This document shows, in pieces, positions 54,113 through 62,644 of a DNA stretch of 64,000 nt. Source of the DNA: Rhizobiales bacterium CCH3-A5 (lineage in GTDB: Bacteria > Pseudomonadota > Alphaproteobacteria > Rhizobiales > Beijerinckiaceae); assembly GCA_001556025.1 (NCBI GenBank), contig LSIB01000144.1:115291-179290 (forward strand). The letters run 5' to 3'. Position numbers and translations under genes: made by a program. Position 1 is the stretch's first letter. Each line of letters starts with the position of its first letter. A model generated the notes under the pieces. The model was not told the DNA's origin, did no database searches, and saw nothing but the letters and a program-made list of their open reading frames with translations.

Positions 54113-54240
54113 CCTCCGCCGTCATCCCGGACGCCGCGAAGCGGAGCTCCGGGATCCATCCCAGAGCGCCTTCGTGCCTTACGATGGATCCCGGATCGGC
54201 GCTGATACGCAGCTTGTCCGGGATGATGGGGAGGGTAAGA
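54113..54240. repeat. Mosaic palindromic element, GTCAT-end family copy 2
   Basis: The element starts CCCCTCCGCCGTCATCCCGG and ends CCGGGATGATGGGGAGGG. Inner segments GGGATCCATC and GATGGATCCC are also an inverted pair. It sits just after scpB and about 90 bp before fbpC. Its ends match those at 42113, 57236 and 60018. Confidence 0.85.
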
Positions 54241-54332
54241 CGGAAGTTCGGAGTATTCCTTTGGCTCGCAGCGAAAGCGTGGCGCGGTGGTTGAGCTGGG
54301 GCCGGCGCGGCACGGCGGGCGCGTCGATCCCG

Positions 54333-55373
54333 ATGGCGCTCGGATTCGAGGGGGTGACGCAGCGCTTCGGCGACGTGACGGCTCTGGAGAGGGTGACGCT
54401 CTCGGTCGAGCCCGGCGAGATCGTAGCCCTGCTCGGCCAGTCCGGCTGCGGCAAGACGACGCTGCTCAGGTTAGCCGCCGGCGTCGAACGGCCGAGCGCG
54501 GGCAAGGTGCTGCTGGAGGGCAGGGACGTCTCCTCGCCGGACCGCTTCGTCGAGCCTGAAGCGCGCGGCGTCGGCCTCGTCTTCCAGGATTATGCACTGT
54601 TCCCGCACCTCACCGTGCGCGAAAACGTCCGCTTCGGCCTGCGCGGGCTTGACGATGTTTCCGCCGACGCCACGGCGCGACGCGCCATCGCCCGCGTCGG
54701 CCTCGCCGATCTGTGCGAGGCCTACCCGCATATGCTGTCGGGCGGCGAGCAGCAGCGCGTCGCGCTGGCGCGCGCTGTCGCGCCGCGTCCTGGCGTGCTG
54801 CTGATGGACGAGCCCTTCTCCAATCTCGACCGGCGCCTGCGCGACGTCGTCCGCGACGAGACGGCGGCCCTGCTGCAGGAAACCGGCGCGACCTCGATCA
54901 TCGTCACGCATGATCCGGAAGACGCGATGCGCATCGCCGACCGCATCGTCCTGATGCGCGCCGGCCGCGTCATCCAGGTGGGCTCCGGCGAGGAGCTTTA
55001 CCGCCGGCCGGCAAGCCTGTTCGCGGCGCGATTCTTCTGCGATTTCACCGAGATCGCCGGTAAGGTCGCGCGCGGCGCGGTCGATACGCCGGTCGGGCGC
55101 TTTCCGGCGGGCAGGCTGGCTGAGGGGGCGGAGGCGATCGTCTGCATCCGCCCGCAGGCGATCACGCTCGTGCCGAAGGGGTTCTGCCTGCCCGGCCGGC
55201 TGGTGACGCGCCGCTTCCTCGGCGAGGTCGATCACGTCCTGATCGCCGTATCCGGCCTCGACAAGCCGCTCGCCGCGCGGGTTTCCCGGCCCGGAACCCT
55301 GCGCGAAGGCGAAGATGTCGGGGTCGACATCGCGACGGACGAAGTTCTTGTGTTCCCTGCGGGGGACACATAG
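54333..55373 (+). CDS. fbpC: ABC transporter ATPase, FbpC/PotA-like
   Basis: A cytosolic ABC ATPase (346 aa) with Walker [11 protein letters not shown]-loop [11 protein letters not shown], signature LSGGEQQR, Walker [13 protein letters not shown] and the switch VTHD, followed by a TOBE-type C-terminal regulatory region. Such ATPases energise iron(III) or spermidine/putrescine importers. No permease or binding protein gene is adjacent. The iron importer pair fbpA-fbpB in the same window (11608-14294) lacks an ATPase, so partnership is plausible. The start is taken at ATG 54333, before [12 protein letters not shown]; the upstream frame is a repeat-derived extension. It interrupts the scpB-tatA order usual in the order. 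Confidence 0.8.
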   Translation: MALGFEGVTQRFGDVTALERVTLSVEPGEIVALLGQSGCGKTTLLRLAAGVERPSAGKVLLEGRDVSSPDRFVEPEARGVGLVFQDYALFPHLTVRENVRFGLRGLDDVSADATARRAIARVGLADLCEAYPHMLSGGEQQRVALARAVAPRPGVLLMDEPFSNLDRRLRDVVRDETAALLQETGATSIIVTHDPEDAMRIADRIVLMRAGRVIQVGSGEELYRRPASLFAARFFCDFTEIAGKVARGAVDTPVGRFPAGRLAEGAEAIVCIRPQAITLVPKGFCLPGRLVTRRFLGEVDHVLIAVSGLDKPLAARVSRPGTLREGEDVGVDIATDEVLVFPAGDT

Positions 55374-55417
55374 GTTCCGCCGCAAGCAGAAGGGGCGGGC
55401 GTTCAGCCGGTCCGGCC

Positions 55418-55468
55418 GAGCATGGCGCGAAAAAGCGGGAACCGGTTTTTCGCAAGCAGCCATGCTCT
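55418..55468. repeat. Rhizobiales-type palindrome GAGCATGG...CCATGCTC
   Basis: A palindrome with outer arms GAGCATGG and CCATGCTC and inner pairing GCGAAAAA with TTTTTCGC. It resembles a widespread Hyphomicrobiales intergenic repeat of the type GAGCATG..GAAAA..ACCGG..TTTTC..CATGCTC. It lies between fbpC and tatA. Confidence 0.75.
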
Positions 55469-55495
55469 AAACTGAGACGTTCAAGGGAGATCGCC

Positions 55496-55750
55496 ATGGG
55501 TGGCGTCAGTATCTGGCACTGGATCGTCGTCGGCGTCGTCGTGATGCTGCTGTTCGGGCGCGGCAAGGTGTCCGAGCTCATGGGCGACGTCGCCAAGGGC
55601 ATCAAGTCGTTCAAAAAGGGCATGGCCGAGGACGAGACCCCGCCTTCGGCGCAGGCTCCGGTCGATCCCAAGGTGATCGATCAGGTGCAGGCGAGCAACG
55701 CGGCGGCTGCCGCCACTGCCGCCCAGGCCAAGGCAGAGCACAAGGCCTGA
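55496..55750 (+). CDS. tatA: Twin-arginine translocase subunit TatA
   Basis: A small Tat pore subunit (84 aa). One N-terminal membrane span ([17 protein letters not shown]) is followed by the amphipathic helix ([22 protein letters not shown]) and a disordered Ala/Gln-rich tail. The [13 protein letters not shown] region is typical. It has a GGGAGATC ribosome binding site. tatB follows after 113 bp; the canonical scpB-tatA-tatB-tatC order is kept except for fbpC. Confidence 0.94.
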   Translation: MGGVSIWHWIVVGVVVMLLFGRGKVSELMGDVAKGIKSFKKGMAEDETPPSAQAPVDPKVIDQVQASNAAAAATAAQAKAEHKA

Positions 55751-55863
55751 TGGCCCGCTGCCCGCCGGGAGGCGGGTGGCTCACCGGATTGATTAGGCGC
55801 GAGGCCTGTCCGGCTGGCTGAGATTCAGCCCGACGGCAGGCGCGCCGAGAGGACGAGCCATCG

Positions 55864-56406
55864 ATGTTCGACATCGCCTGGAGCGAGCTGATGCTGATCG
55901 GGGCGGTCGCGCTGGTCGTGATCGGTCCCAAGGATCTGCCCAAGGCCATGCGCACCGTCGGACAGGCGGTGGGCAAGATCCGACGCATGGCGGGCGAGTT
56001 CCAGGGCCAGTTCAACGATGCGATGCGCGAGGCCGAGCTTCACGATCTGAAGAAGCAGGTCGAGGATGTCGGCGGCTCGGTCTCCACGGCGATGAATCCC
56101 GACTACAAGCCAATCGAGATGCCCAAAGACGATTTCGGCATCACCGATCCGCCGACCTCGACCGTCTCGGCCGGTCTCGACGACGCCGCAATGAGAGATG
56201 CCGAGGCCAGGCTCGCGGCGCTGCCGGGGCCTGAGCCGCTGCCCGAGATCGTGATCGATCCGGCCCCTGCCGCCGAGCCGAAGCGCCGGCGCACCGCCAG
56301 CGCCGACTCCACGCCGCCGCCCGTCGACACCGACCTTCCGGAGCCCAAGGCTCCGCGCAAGCGCAAGGCTAAGGTCTCCGAACCCGACGATGGGAGCGCG
56401 GCATGA
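55864..56406 (+). CDS. tatB: Twin-arginine translocase subunit TatB
   Basis: A Tat receptor subunit (180 aa) with one N-terminal membrane span ([18 protein letters not shown]) containing the TatB glutamate, the amphipathic helix block [33 protein letters not shown], and a long charged Pro-rich tail that is more extended than in E. coli. The stop overlaps the tatC start by 4 bases (ATGA). Confidence 0.94.
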   Translation: MFDIAWSELMLIGAVALVVIGPKDLPKAMRTVGQAVGKIRRMAGEFQGQFNDAMREAELHDLKKQVEDVGGSVSTAMNPDYKPIEMPKDDFGITDPPTSTVSAGLDDAAMRDAEARLAALPGPEPLPEIVIDPAPAAEPKRRRTASADSTPPPVDTDLPEPKAPRKRKAKVSEPDDGSAA

Positions 56407-57230
56407 GCGTCGCCAATGTGCGCGAGGGCGAGGACGAGATCGAGGCCTCCCGCGCGCCCCTGATCGATCATCTGATCGAATTGCGCTCGCGGCTGATCAA
56501 GTCGCTGATCGCCTTCCTGATCATGTTTTTCGTCTGCTTCGCTTTCGCGACGCAGATCTACAACGTGCTGGTGCTGCCCTATCTCTGGGCGGCGGGGCCG
56601 GGCGCCAATGTGCAGCTCATCTACACAGCGCCGCTGGAATATCTCTTCACCCAGATCAAGATCGCGGCCTTCGGGGCGGGCTTCTTCGCCTTCCCGGTGA
56701 TTGCGACGCAGATCTACAAGTTCGTCGCGCCGGGGCTCTACAAGAATGAGCGGCAGGCGTTCGCGCCCTATCTTGCGGCGACGCCGGTGTTCTTCGTCGC
56801 GGGCGCGGCGATGGTGTTCTTCTTCGCCATGCCGGTGCTGATGAAATTCTCGATCGGCATGCAGCAGGCGGCGACCGAAGGCACGGCCGGCATCGCGCTG
56901 CTGCCCAAGGTCAGCGAGTATCTTTCGCTGATCATGACGCTGATCTTCGCCTTCGGCATCTCGTTCCAGCTGCCGGTGATCCTGACCCTTCTCGGGCAGG
57001 CGGGCATCATCGATTCGCAGTTCCTCAAGGACAAGCGCCGCTACGCCATTGTCTTCGTCTTCGTCGTGGCGGCGGTGTTGACCCCGCCCGACGTGATCTC
57101 GCAGCTCATGCTCGCCGTGCCGATGCTGCTGCTCTACGAGCTGTCGGTGTTCTCGGTGCGCTATGTCGAGAAGCAGCGCGAGGCGAAGCGGGCGGCTCAG
57201 GAGGCGGCGGACAAGGCGGCGGGGCTGTAG
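56403..57230 (+). CDS. tatC: Twin-arginine translocase subunit TatC
   Basis: The six-span Tat receptor core (275 aa). It begins with the cytosolic motif [20 protein letters not shown], whose Glu recognises the twin-arginine signal, then has six hydrophobic spans, [21 protein letters not shown] and [15 protein letters not shown]. The C-terminal tail is Arg/Lys/Ala-rich. It overlaps tatB at ATGA. Three proteins in this window have clear Tat signals (40084, 50374, 62645). Confidence 0.95.
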   Translation: MSVANVREGEDEIEASRAPLIDHLIELRSRLIKSLIAFLIMFFVCFAFATQIYNVLVLPYLWAAGPGANVQLIYTAPLEYLFTQIKIAAFGAGFFAFPVIATQIYKFVAPGLYKNERQAFAPYLAATPVFFVAGAAMVFFFAMPVLMKFSIGMQQAATEGTAGIALLPKVSEYLSLIMTLIFAFGISFQLPVILTLLGQAGIIDSQFLKDKRRYAIVFVFVVAAVLTPPDVISQLMLAVPMLLLYELSVFSVRYVEKQREAKRAAQEAADKAAGL

Positions 57231-57235
57231 TCGCC

Positions 57236-57325
57236 CACTGCCGTCCTTGCGAGCGCAGCGAAGCAATCCAGCGTCTCGCTCTGCGCCTTCCTGGATTGCT
57301 TCGCTGCGCTCGCAATGACGGGGAG
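57236..57325. repeat. Palindromic element, GTCAT-end family copy 3
   Basis: The left arm CCTTGCGAGCGCAGCGAAGCAATCCAG pairs with CTGGATTGCTTCGCTGCGCTCGCAATGAC on the right, an almost perfect 27-bp inverted repeat. The right end ATGACGGGGAGCG resembles those of the other copies. It sits between tatC and serS. Confidence 0.85.
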
Positions 57326-57427
57326 CGCGGTGTCCGACCCGCTATGACCACATCGGCAGTTCCCCCGCGCGCGATCCCGGTCTAGAGCATCGGGCGCTGC
57401 ACTTGGGCAGCGACGGCAGATGCGACG

Positions 57428-59008
57428 ATGTACGATATCAGATGGATTCGCGAGAACGCCGCGGCGTTCGACAGAGGGCTTGAGCGCAGGGGTTTTGCGG
57501 AGACCTCGTCATCGGAGCTGCTGGCGCTCGACGATGCGCGCCGCGCCGCGATCGCAAAAGCGCAGAACGCTCAGGAACGCCGCAACGCCCTCTCGAAGGA
57601 GATCGGCAAGGCGATGGGCGCGAAGGATTCAGCCCTCGCCGACAGCCTGAAGGCCGAGGTCGCGGCGCTGAAAGAGTTGCAGCCGGCGCTGGAGGCGCAG
57701 GAGAAGGCCGCCAAGGAGGCGCTGGATTCGGCGCTCGCCGCGATCCCCAACATGCCCCATGACGACGTGCCGGACGGCGCGGACGAGCATGGCAACGTCG
57801 TCAAGTCCGTGCATGGCGATGCGCCGGAGAACGCCGGCGGCCGCCTGTTCGGCCAGAATTTCGCGCCGAAGGAGCATTTCGAGCTCGGCGAGGCGCTCGG
57901 CCAGATGGATTTCGAGACGGCGGCCAAGCTCTCCGGCTCGCGCTTCGTCGTGCTGAACTCAGGCGTGGCGCGCCTGAGCCGCGCGATCGGGCAGTTCATG
58001 CTCGACACGCATACCGAGGAGCACGGCTACACCGAGGTCAACCCGCCGCTGATGGTGCGGGATGATGCGATGTTCGGCACGGCGCAGTTGCCGAAGTTTA
58101 GGGATGATCAGTATGAGAGTATGGGTGAGTTGCGCCGCCTACAAATTGTCTGGGATGCAATGAGGTCACGATTCATTGTAGCCAGAGCGCATGACCGCGA
58201 GCTAAGTAGGTTTTATAACAATTTCAATAATTATATGGACGAAGCTAGAAATTCTGGCTATGATGTTAGCTGGTCTTCAAAATCATTCAAAGAATTGTCA
58301 GATATATTTAAGGCTCATGTTTCAATATTTGGTGAGTTCAAAACTATATTTGAAGGCTTGGAGCGAAAAAAAACTGAATTGGAGAAGTTGGGATCATCAA
58401 ATCTCTGGCTCATCCCCACAGCCGAAGTTCCGCTCACTAACCTCGTCCGCGAATCCATCCTCTCCGAGGAGGAACTCCCGCGCCGCTACACCGCGCTGAC
58501 CCCCTGCTTCCGGGCCGAGGCCGGCTCGGCCGGGCGCGATACGCGCGGGATGCTGCGGCAGCACCAGTTCGAGAAGGTCGAGCTGGTCTCGATCACCGCT
58601 CCGGACAAATCGCGCGAGGAGCATGAGCGCATGCTCGCCTGCGCCGAGGCCGTGCTGAAGAAGCTCGACCTGCATTATCGCGTGATGACGCTCTGCACCG
58701 GCGACATGGGCTTTGCCTCGCAGAAGACCTACGACATCGAGGTCTGGCTGCCGGGGCAGAAAACCTATCGCGAGATCTCGTCCTGCTCGGCTTGCGGCGA
58801 TTTCCAGGCGCGTCGGATGAACGCCCGCTACAAGACCAAGGACGGCAAGGGCCCGTTCTTCGTCCACACGCTGAACGGCTCGGGCACGGCGGTCGGCCGC
58901 GCGCTGATCGCGGTGATGGAGAATTATCAGAACGCGGATGGGTCGATCTCGGTGCCGGAGGCGCTCGTGCCGTATATGCGCGGCGTGAAGACGATCGAGA
59001 AGGCGTGA
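57428..59008 (+). CDS. serS: Seryl-tRNA synthetase with an AT-rich in-frame insertion
   Basis: A class II synthetase (526 aa, about 95 longer than usual) charging tRNA-Ser. The N-terminal coiled-coil arm (about residues 30-105) and the motif-1 region ([20 protein letters not shown]), the TxE loop ([10 protein letters not shown]), motif 2 ([21 protein letters not shown]), and motif 3 ([18 protein letters not shown]) are all in place. Between FGTAQLPKF and [10 protein letters not shown] a segment of about 95 residues is added in frame (residues about 231-325), with AT-rich codons unlike the rest of the gene. The insertion is in the loop before the TxE motif, a length-variable surface site in the family (E. 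coli also has extra residues here). Activity should be retained. Confidence 0.94.
   Translation: MYDIRWIRENAAAFDRGLERRGFAETSSSELLALDDARRAAIAKAQNAQERRNALSKEIGKAMGAKDSALADSLKAEVAALKELQPALEAQEKAAKEALDSALAAIPNMPHDDVPDGADEHGNVVKSVHGDAPENAGGRLFGQNFAPKEHFELGEALGQMDFETAAKLSGSRFVVLNSGVARLSRAIGQFMLDTHTEEHGYTEVNPPLMVRDDAMFGTAQLPKFRDDQYESMGELRRLQIVWDAMRSRFIVARAHDRELSRFYNNFNNYMDEARNSGYDVSWSSKSFKELSDIFKAHVSIFGEFKTIFEGLERKKTELEKLGSSNLWLIPTAEVPLTNLVRESILSEEELPRRYTALTPCFRAEAGSAGRDTRGMLRQHQFEKVELVSITAPDKSREEHERMLACAEAVLKKLDLHYRVMTLCTGDMGFASQKTYDIEVWLPGQKTYREISSCSACGDFQARRMNARYKTKDGKGPFFVHTLNGSGTAVGRALIAVMENYQNADGSISVPEALVPYMRGVKTIEKA
58118..58402 (+). mobile_element. AT-rich in-frame insertion within serS
   Basis: About 285 bp at roughly 38% G+C (108/285 by hand count; about 31% in the central 180 bp) interrupt a gene that is about 67% G+C elsewhere. 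The reading frame stays open. The coded segment is mostly helical and charged ([58 protein letters not shown]). It has no intein motifs (no Cys/Ser at the start, no His-Asn at the end). Flanking copies TTGCCGAAGTTTAGGGATGA (58088) and TTGGAGAAGTTGGGATCATC (58379) are an imperfect direct repeat. Foreign origin is inferred from composition; the domain is not recognised. Confidence 0.8.
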
Positions 59009-59035
59009 TGCTGTCCTTCATCCATCCGGGCGCGA

Positions 59036-59195
59036 GTCTCCCTCTCCCGGAGGGAGAGGGGACAGGGGTGAGGGGTCGGACGCTCTCCGCTTGTGGCTCT
59101 CGCCAACCGCAGCGTCGTACGGCGGCGACGCCTCACTGGTCACACGTCCTTCACCTCACCCCTGCCCCTCTCCTTACAGGAGAGGGGTTCCCCGC
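59036..59195. repeat. Intergenic palindromic element, CTCTCCC family copy 3
   Basis: The left arm GGAGAGGGGACAGGGGTGAG pairs with CTCACCCCTGCCCCTCTCC on the right with one base unmatched. The right arm also ends in a small hairpin (CCTCTCCTTACAGGAGAGG). It fills the gap between serS and surE. Confidence 0.85.
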
Positions 59196-59239
59196 GCTCG
59201 ACGCCTTCGGGCTGCACCTGATTCCGAAAGCCTGACCCC

Positions 59240-60001
59240 ATGCGCATTCTCGTAACCAACGACGACGGCATCCATGCCGAGGGGCTGGCCGTGATGGAGG
59301 CGATCGCCGCCCAGCTCTCCGACGAGGTCTGGGTCGTCGCGCCCGAGACCGACCAGTCGGGCGTCGCGCATTCGCTGTCGCTGTCAAACCCGCTGCGCCT
59401 ACGCCAGATCGGCGAGCGGCGTTTTGCGGTCGCCGGCACGCCGACCGATTGCGTCATCATGGCGGCGCGCTCGATCATGATCGAGGCGCGGCCCGATCTC
59501 GTGCTGTCAGGCGTCAATCGCGGCCAGAACGTCGCCGAGGACGTGACCTATTCCGGCACGATCGCTGCCGCCATGGAGGGCACGCTGCTCGGCATCCCCT
59601 CGATCGCGGTCAGCCAGGCCTATGGGCCGGCCGGCCGGGACCAGATCCATTGGGACTGCGCCCGCCACCATGCGGCCGGCATCATCCGCCGGCTGCTGGA
59701 GGAGGGCGTCCCCAAGGACATCCTGTTCAACCTGAACTTTCCCAACGTGCCGCCGGCGGAGGTCGCGGGCGTCGCGGTGACGGCGCAGGGGCGGCGCGAC
59801 CAGGAGCTGATGCGGCTGGAGCCGCGCGCGGACGGGCGCGGCAATCCGTATTTCTGGATCGCCTTTCAGCGCAGCAAGTCCGAGCCCGCCAACGGCACCG
59901 ATCTGCGCGCGCTATCAGAGAAGAAGATCTCGATCACGCCGATCGAACTCGATCTGACGCATGAACCGACGCTGACGCGGTTCGCGCAGGTGTTTGCGTG
60001 A
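59240..60001 (+). CDS. surE: 5'/3'-nucleotidase SurE
   Basis: A metal-dependent phosphatase (253 aa) that hydrolyses nucleoside 5'- and 3'-monophosphates and polyphosphate ends. The metal site is in [15 protein letters not shown], and the second site near [12 protein letters not shown] and [20 protein letters not shown], all as in the family. PTDCVIMA and the C-terminal swapped hairpin ([16 protein letters not shown]) are present. It lies in the surE-pcm-nlpD order also found in E. coli. Confidence 0.95.
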   Translation: MRILVTNDDGIHAEGLAVMEAIAAQLSDEVWVVAPETDQSGVAHSLSLSNPLRLRQIGERRFAVAGTPTDCVIMAARSIMIEARPDLVLSGVNRGQNVAEDVTYSGTIAAAMEGTLLGIPSIAVSQAYGPAGRDQIHWDCARHHAAGIIRRLLEEGVPKDILFNLNFPNVPPAEVAGVAVTAQGRRDQELMRLEPRADGRGNPYFWIAFQRSKSEPANGTDLRALSEKKISITPIELDLTHEPTLTRFAQVFA

Positions 60002-60017
60002 CCACGATGCGTCCAGT

Positions 60018-60127
60018 CTCTCTCCCGTCATGGTCGGCCTTGTGCCGACCATCCACGTCTTTCCTTGTCGCGCGCTATGACGAAGACGTGGATGCTCGCC
60101 ACAAGGGCGAGCATGACGGGGAGGGTG
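60018..60127. repeat. Mosaic palindromic element, GTCAT-end family copy 4
   Basis: A palindromic element with left CCCGTCATGGTCGGCCTTGT and right GCTCGCCACAAGGGCGAGCA, plus the inner pair CCACGTCTT and AAGACGTGG, and outer end ATGACGGGGAGGG. It is about 47 bp before the pcm start. Confidence 0.8.
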
Positions 60128-60174
60128 GCCCCTATGTCATCGCCATCTGAATCATGACCGCGGGGGGCGGGGAC

Positions 60175-60834
60175 ATGACGCAAGCGACGGCCAGCGAGGG
60201 CGAGCGCACCGTCGCCTTCCTGCTCTCGCTGCGGGCGCAAGGCGTGCGCGACATCGCAGTTCTCCGCGCCATGGAGAAGGTGGCGCGCGAGCGCTTTGCG
60301 CCGTCGCGCTTCGCCGATCTCGCGCGGCAGGACGTCTCGGTGCCGCTGCCCTGCGGGCAGACCATGACCGCGCCCCACACCGTCGCCGCCATGCTCGGCG
60401 CGCTGGAGATGGCGCCCGGCGCGCGCGTGCTCGAGATCGGGGCGGGCTCGGGCTATGTCGCGGCGCTGCTGGCGGCGATGGGTGGCGAGGTCGTCTCGCT
60501 GGAGCGCTACCGCACGCTGGCGCTGGCGGCGCATGAGCGGCTGGCCGGCAGCGGCTTCGGCAAGCTCATCGACCTGCGCCACGGCGACGGCTTGCAGGCG
60601 GACAGGACGCTGGGCCGCTTCGACCGCATCCTAATGAACGGCGTCGTCGAAGAGGTTCCCGAGACGCTGCTGGCGCGGCTCTCGCCCGGCGGGCGGCTGG
60701 TCGGGGCCCTGCGGGTCGATGGCGTCTGCTTACGCGCCGTGATGACGCGGCAGGGCGATGGCGGCGTGTCCCAGGCCGTCGGTCCGGCCCTGCGGCTTTC
60801 GCCGTTGGCGGCCGGAGTAGCCCTGGCGCTGTGA
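60175..60834 (+). CDS. pcm: Protein-L-isoaspartate O-methyltransferase
   Basis: A SAM-dependent methyltransferase (219 aa) that repairs isoaspartate residues in aged proteins. The SAM motif I is RVLEIGAGSGYVAALLA, and the upstream block VPLPCGQTMTAPHTVAAML takes the place of the usual ISQP stretch. The conserved KVARERFAPSRFA region is visible. ATG 60175 is used because GGGGG-rich DNA lies 3-15 bases upstream; ATG 60154 lacks a ribosome binding site. It is somewhat divergent from the E. coli protein, but the surE-pcm order supports the call. Confidence 0.87.
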   Translation: MTQATASEGERTVAFLLSLRAQGVRDIAVLRAMEKVARERFAPSRFADLARQDVSVPLPCGQTMTAPHTVAAMLGALEMAPGARVLEIGAGSGYVAALLAAMGGEVVSLERYRTLALAAHERLAGSGFGKLIDLRHGDGLQADRTLGRFDRILMNGVVEEVPETLLARLSPGGRLVGALRVDGVCLRAVMTRQGDGGVSQAVGPALRLSPLAAGVALAL

Positions 60835-60956
60835 GGCGCGGCCGCCCATCAAGCGCCCCAAAAAGATGAAGAGCGATCGCGGACGCGAAACGGTTTCGTA
60901 ACCTGAACGCGGCTTTAATGCTGGCTATCGAGTTGCGTTGTTCGCGAGTGCAAGTC

Positions 60957-62300
60957 ATGCGTAGCCAAGTCGTCATGCACAGCCTGTCAGGTTCGGCCAA
61001 GCCCGGCGTCCGCTTGCGCCTTTCGGCGGCCTGCGTTCTGGCGCTCAGCGTGAGCGCCTGCTCTTCAGACGCGATGCGCTTCACGGACGCGCCGTTCTCC
61101 AGCCCCTTCAAGACGGCCCAGTCTGCCCCGGCGCGCGACCCCGCCACCACGGGCTCGATCGGCCGCTCAGCCAGCCCAGGCGTCACCCAAGATGCGCCCT
61201 TGCCGGCGGCTCCCGCCGTCGCCTCGGTTCGTTCGCAGCCGCTGCCGCCGCCGCAATCCGCCGTGGCGCTGCGCAGCGCCGCCCCGATCGCCACCGGCGG
61301 CAGCGCCTCGGGCTGGTCGGCAGCCGGCGGCACGCCGATCGTCGTCGCCCAGGGCGAGACGCTCGACATGATCTCCTCGCGATATGGCGTGCCCAAGGCC
61401 GCGCTCATCTCGTCCAACGGCCTCAGCAGCCCGAATGTGCAGCCCGGCTCGCGCCTGACCATCCCGGTTTATAACGCAGCCGGAGCGTCCGCACCCGCAG
61501 CGCCGCGCCAGACGGCGCAGAGCGCGCAGGTCCAGAGCGACGCCCGTCCCCAACCCGTGCGCACCGCACCGGTCGTGGCCGCCCGCGCCGCCCCGGTTCC
61601 GGCCGTCGATCCCAAGGTGAAGGCCGCCGCCGATGCGCAGGCGATGCGCGACTCGCGCGCTCGCTTCGCCGCCGAGGCCAAGGCCAAGGCCGAGGCGAAG
61701 AAGGCCGGGGCCGCGCCGGTCGCGGCTGCACCGGCCGCGCCGAAGGTCGTCGAGGCCAGGAAGCCGGCGCCCGTCGCCGAGAAGGCCAAGCCTGTCGTCG
61801 TGGCGAGCGCGCCGGCCGAGCCCAAGGCCGCGCCTGTCGCGAAGACCGTCGTCGCCGAGCCCAAAGTTGAAGCGAGACCCGACCCGAAGACCACGGCCAG
61901 CATCGCCAAGACCGAGGAGCCGGCCGCCGAGAAGGCCGATTTCCGCTGGCCGGCCCGGGGCCGCGTCATCGCCGGCTTCAGCGGCAAGGGCGGCAACGAG
62001 GGCATCAACATCGCCGTGCCGGAAGGCACGCCGATCAAGGCGGCCGAGGCCGGCACCGTCGCCTATGCCGGCAACGAGCTGAAGGGTTATGGCAATCTTG
62101 TGCTGATCCGCCATCCCAACGGCTATGTCTCGGCCTATGCTCATAACGGCGCGCTGAACGTCAAGCGCGGCGATACGATCAAGCGCGGCCAGGTCGTCGC
62201 CACCGCAGGCCAGACCGGCAACGTCTCGTCGCCGCAGCTTCATTTCGAACTGCGCAAGGGTTCGACCCCGGTCGATCCGACGCCTTATCTCAACAACTGA
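60957..62300 (+). CDS. nlpD: NlpD-type LysM-LytM lipoprotein (degenerate M23)
   Basis: A murein hydrolase activator-type protein (447 aa). The lipobox in LALSVSACSS gives a lipid-anchored N terminus. A LysM domain (GETLDMISSRYGVPKAALIS, ending LTIP) is followed by a long Lys/Ala/Pro/Val-rich linker, and by a LytM (M23) domain at about residues 340-447. In LytM, the zinc-binding His and Asp of the first motif are replaced (GGNEGINIAVP), while HxH-like LHFEL remains. It is therefore probably an inactive activator of amidases, as for E. coli NlpD. It follows pcm after 122 bp. Start uncertain between 60957 and 60975. Confidence 0.88.
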   Translation: MRSQVVMHSLSGSAKPGVRLRLSAACVLALSVSACSSDAMRFTDAPFSSPFKTAQSAPARDPATTGSIGRSASPGVTQDAPLPAAPAVASVRSQPLPPPQSAVALRSAAPIATGGSASGWSAAGGTPIVVAQGETLDMISSRYGVPKAALISSNGLSSPNVQPGSRLTIPVYNAAGASAPAAPRQTAQSAQVQSDARPQPVRTAPVVAARAAPVPAVDPKVKAAADAQAMRDSRARFAAEAKAKAEAKKAGAAPVAAAPAAPKVVEARKPAPVAEKAKPVVVASAPAEPKAAPVAKTVVAEPKVEARPDPKTTASIAKTEEPAAEKADFRWPARGRVIAGFSGKGGNEGINIAVPEGTPIKAAEAGTVAYAGNELKGYGNLVLIRHPNGYVSAYAHNGALNVKRGDTIKRGQVVATAGQTGNVSSPQLHFELRKGSTPVDPTPYLNN

Positions 62301-62356
62301 GTTCAGCAGGTTCCGTCTTCGATCGGCAACCGCGAGACCCCGCCGATCGGAACAGG

Positions 62357-62396
62357 AGCGGGGCGGTCCCAGGAAAGGCCGCCCCGCCATTTTTTG
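62357..62396 (+). terminator. Rho-independent terminator after nlpD
   Basis: The stem GGGGCGG (62360-62366) and CCGCCCC (62379-62385) is followed shortly by TTTTTT (62390-62395). It lies 57 bp after the nlpD stop. Confidence 0.8.
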
Positions 62397-62509
62397 TCCG
62401 CACGGCAACGCCCGAGCGGGCAGACGCCGTTACGCGACCTGTCGACGTTACCTCCGCGCCGCCCTGCAATCTGCCTCCGGCTTGGCCAGCGCCTGCCGAT
62501 TCTTAGGCG

Positions 62510-62560
62510 TTGACAAGCGAATTACGCCTATTCAAATTCATAGGTATACAAATGAATTTC
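62510..62560 (+). promoter_or_regulatory. Candidate promoter and GntR-like operator of the downstream binding protein gene
   Basis: In the 344-bp gene-free gap after nlpD, an AT-rich pocket holds TTGACA (62510-62515). An inverted repeat AAATTCAT (62534-62541) pairs with ATGAATTT (62552-62559) around AGGTATACAA. GTATAC-centred palindromes are typical of FadR/GntR-family regulators of amino acid uptake genes. The gene start is at 62645, so a leader of about 85 bases would result. No regulator gene is in the window. Confidence 0.4.
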
Positions 62561-62644
62561 CCGGCTGACCCAGCGTCGCCGGCATGCGAAACCTATCAAC
62601 GAGCGCGGGGCGCTTCGCCACCGGGCCAGAACGGGGAACCAGCG

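Noticed and set aside
58118..58402. An intein in serS
   Set aside because: The segment is only about 95 aa and lacks the Cys/Ser start, the terminal His-Asn and the splicing blocks, and the next residue is Leu.
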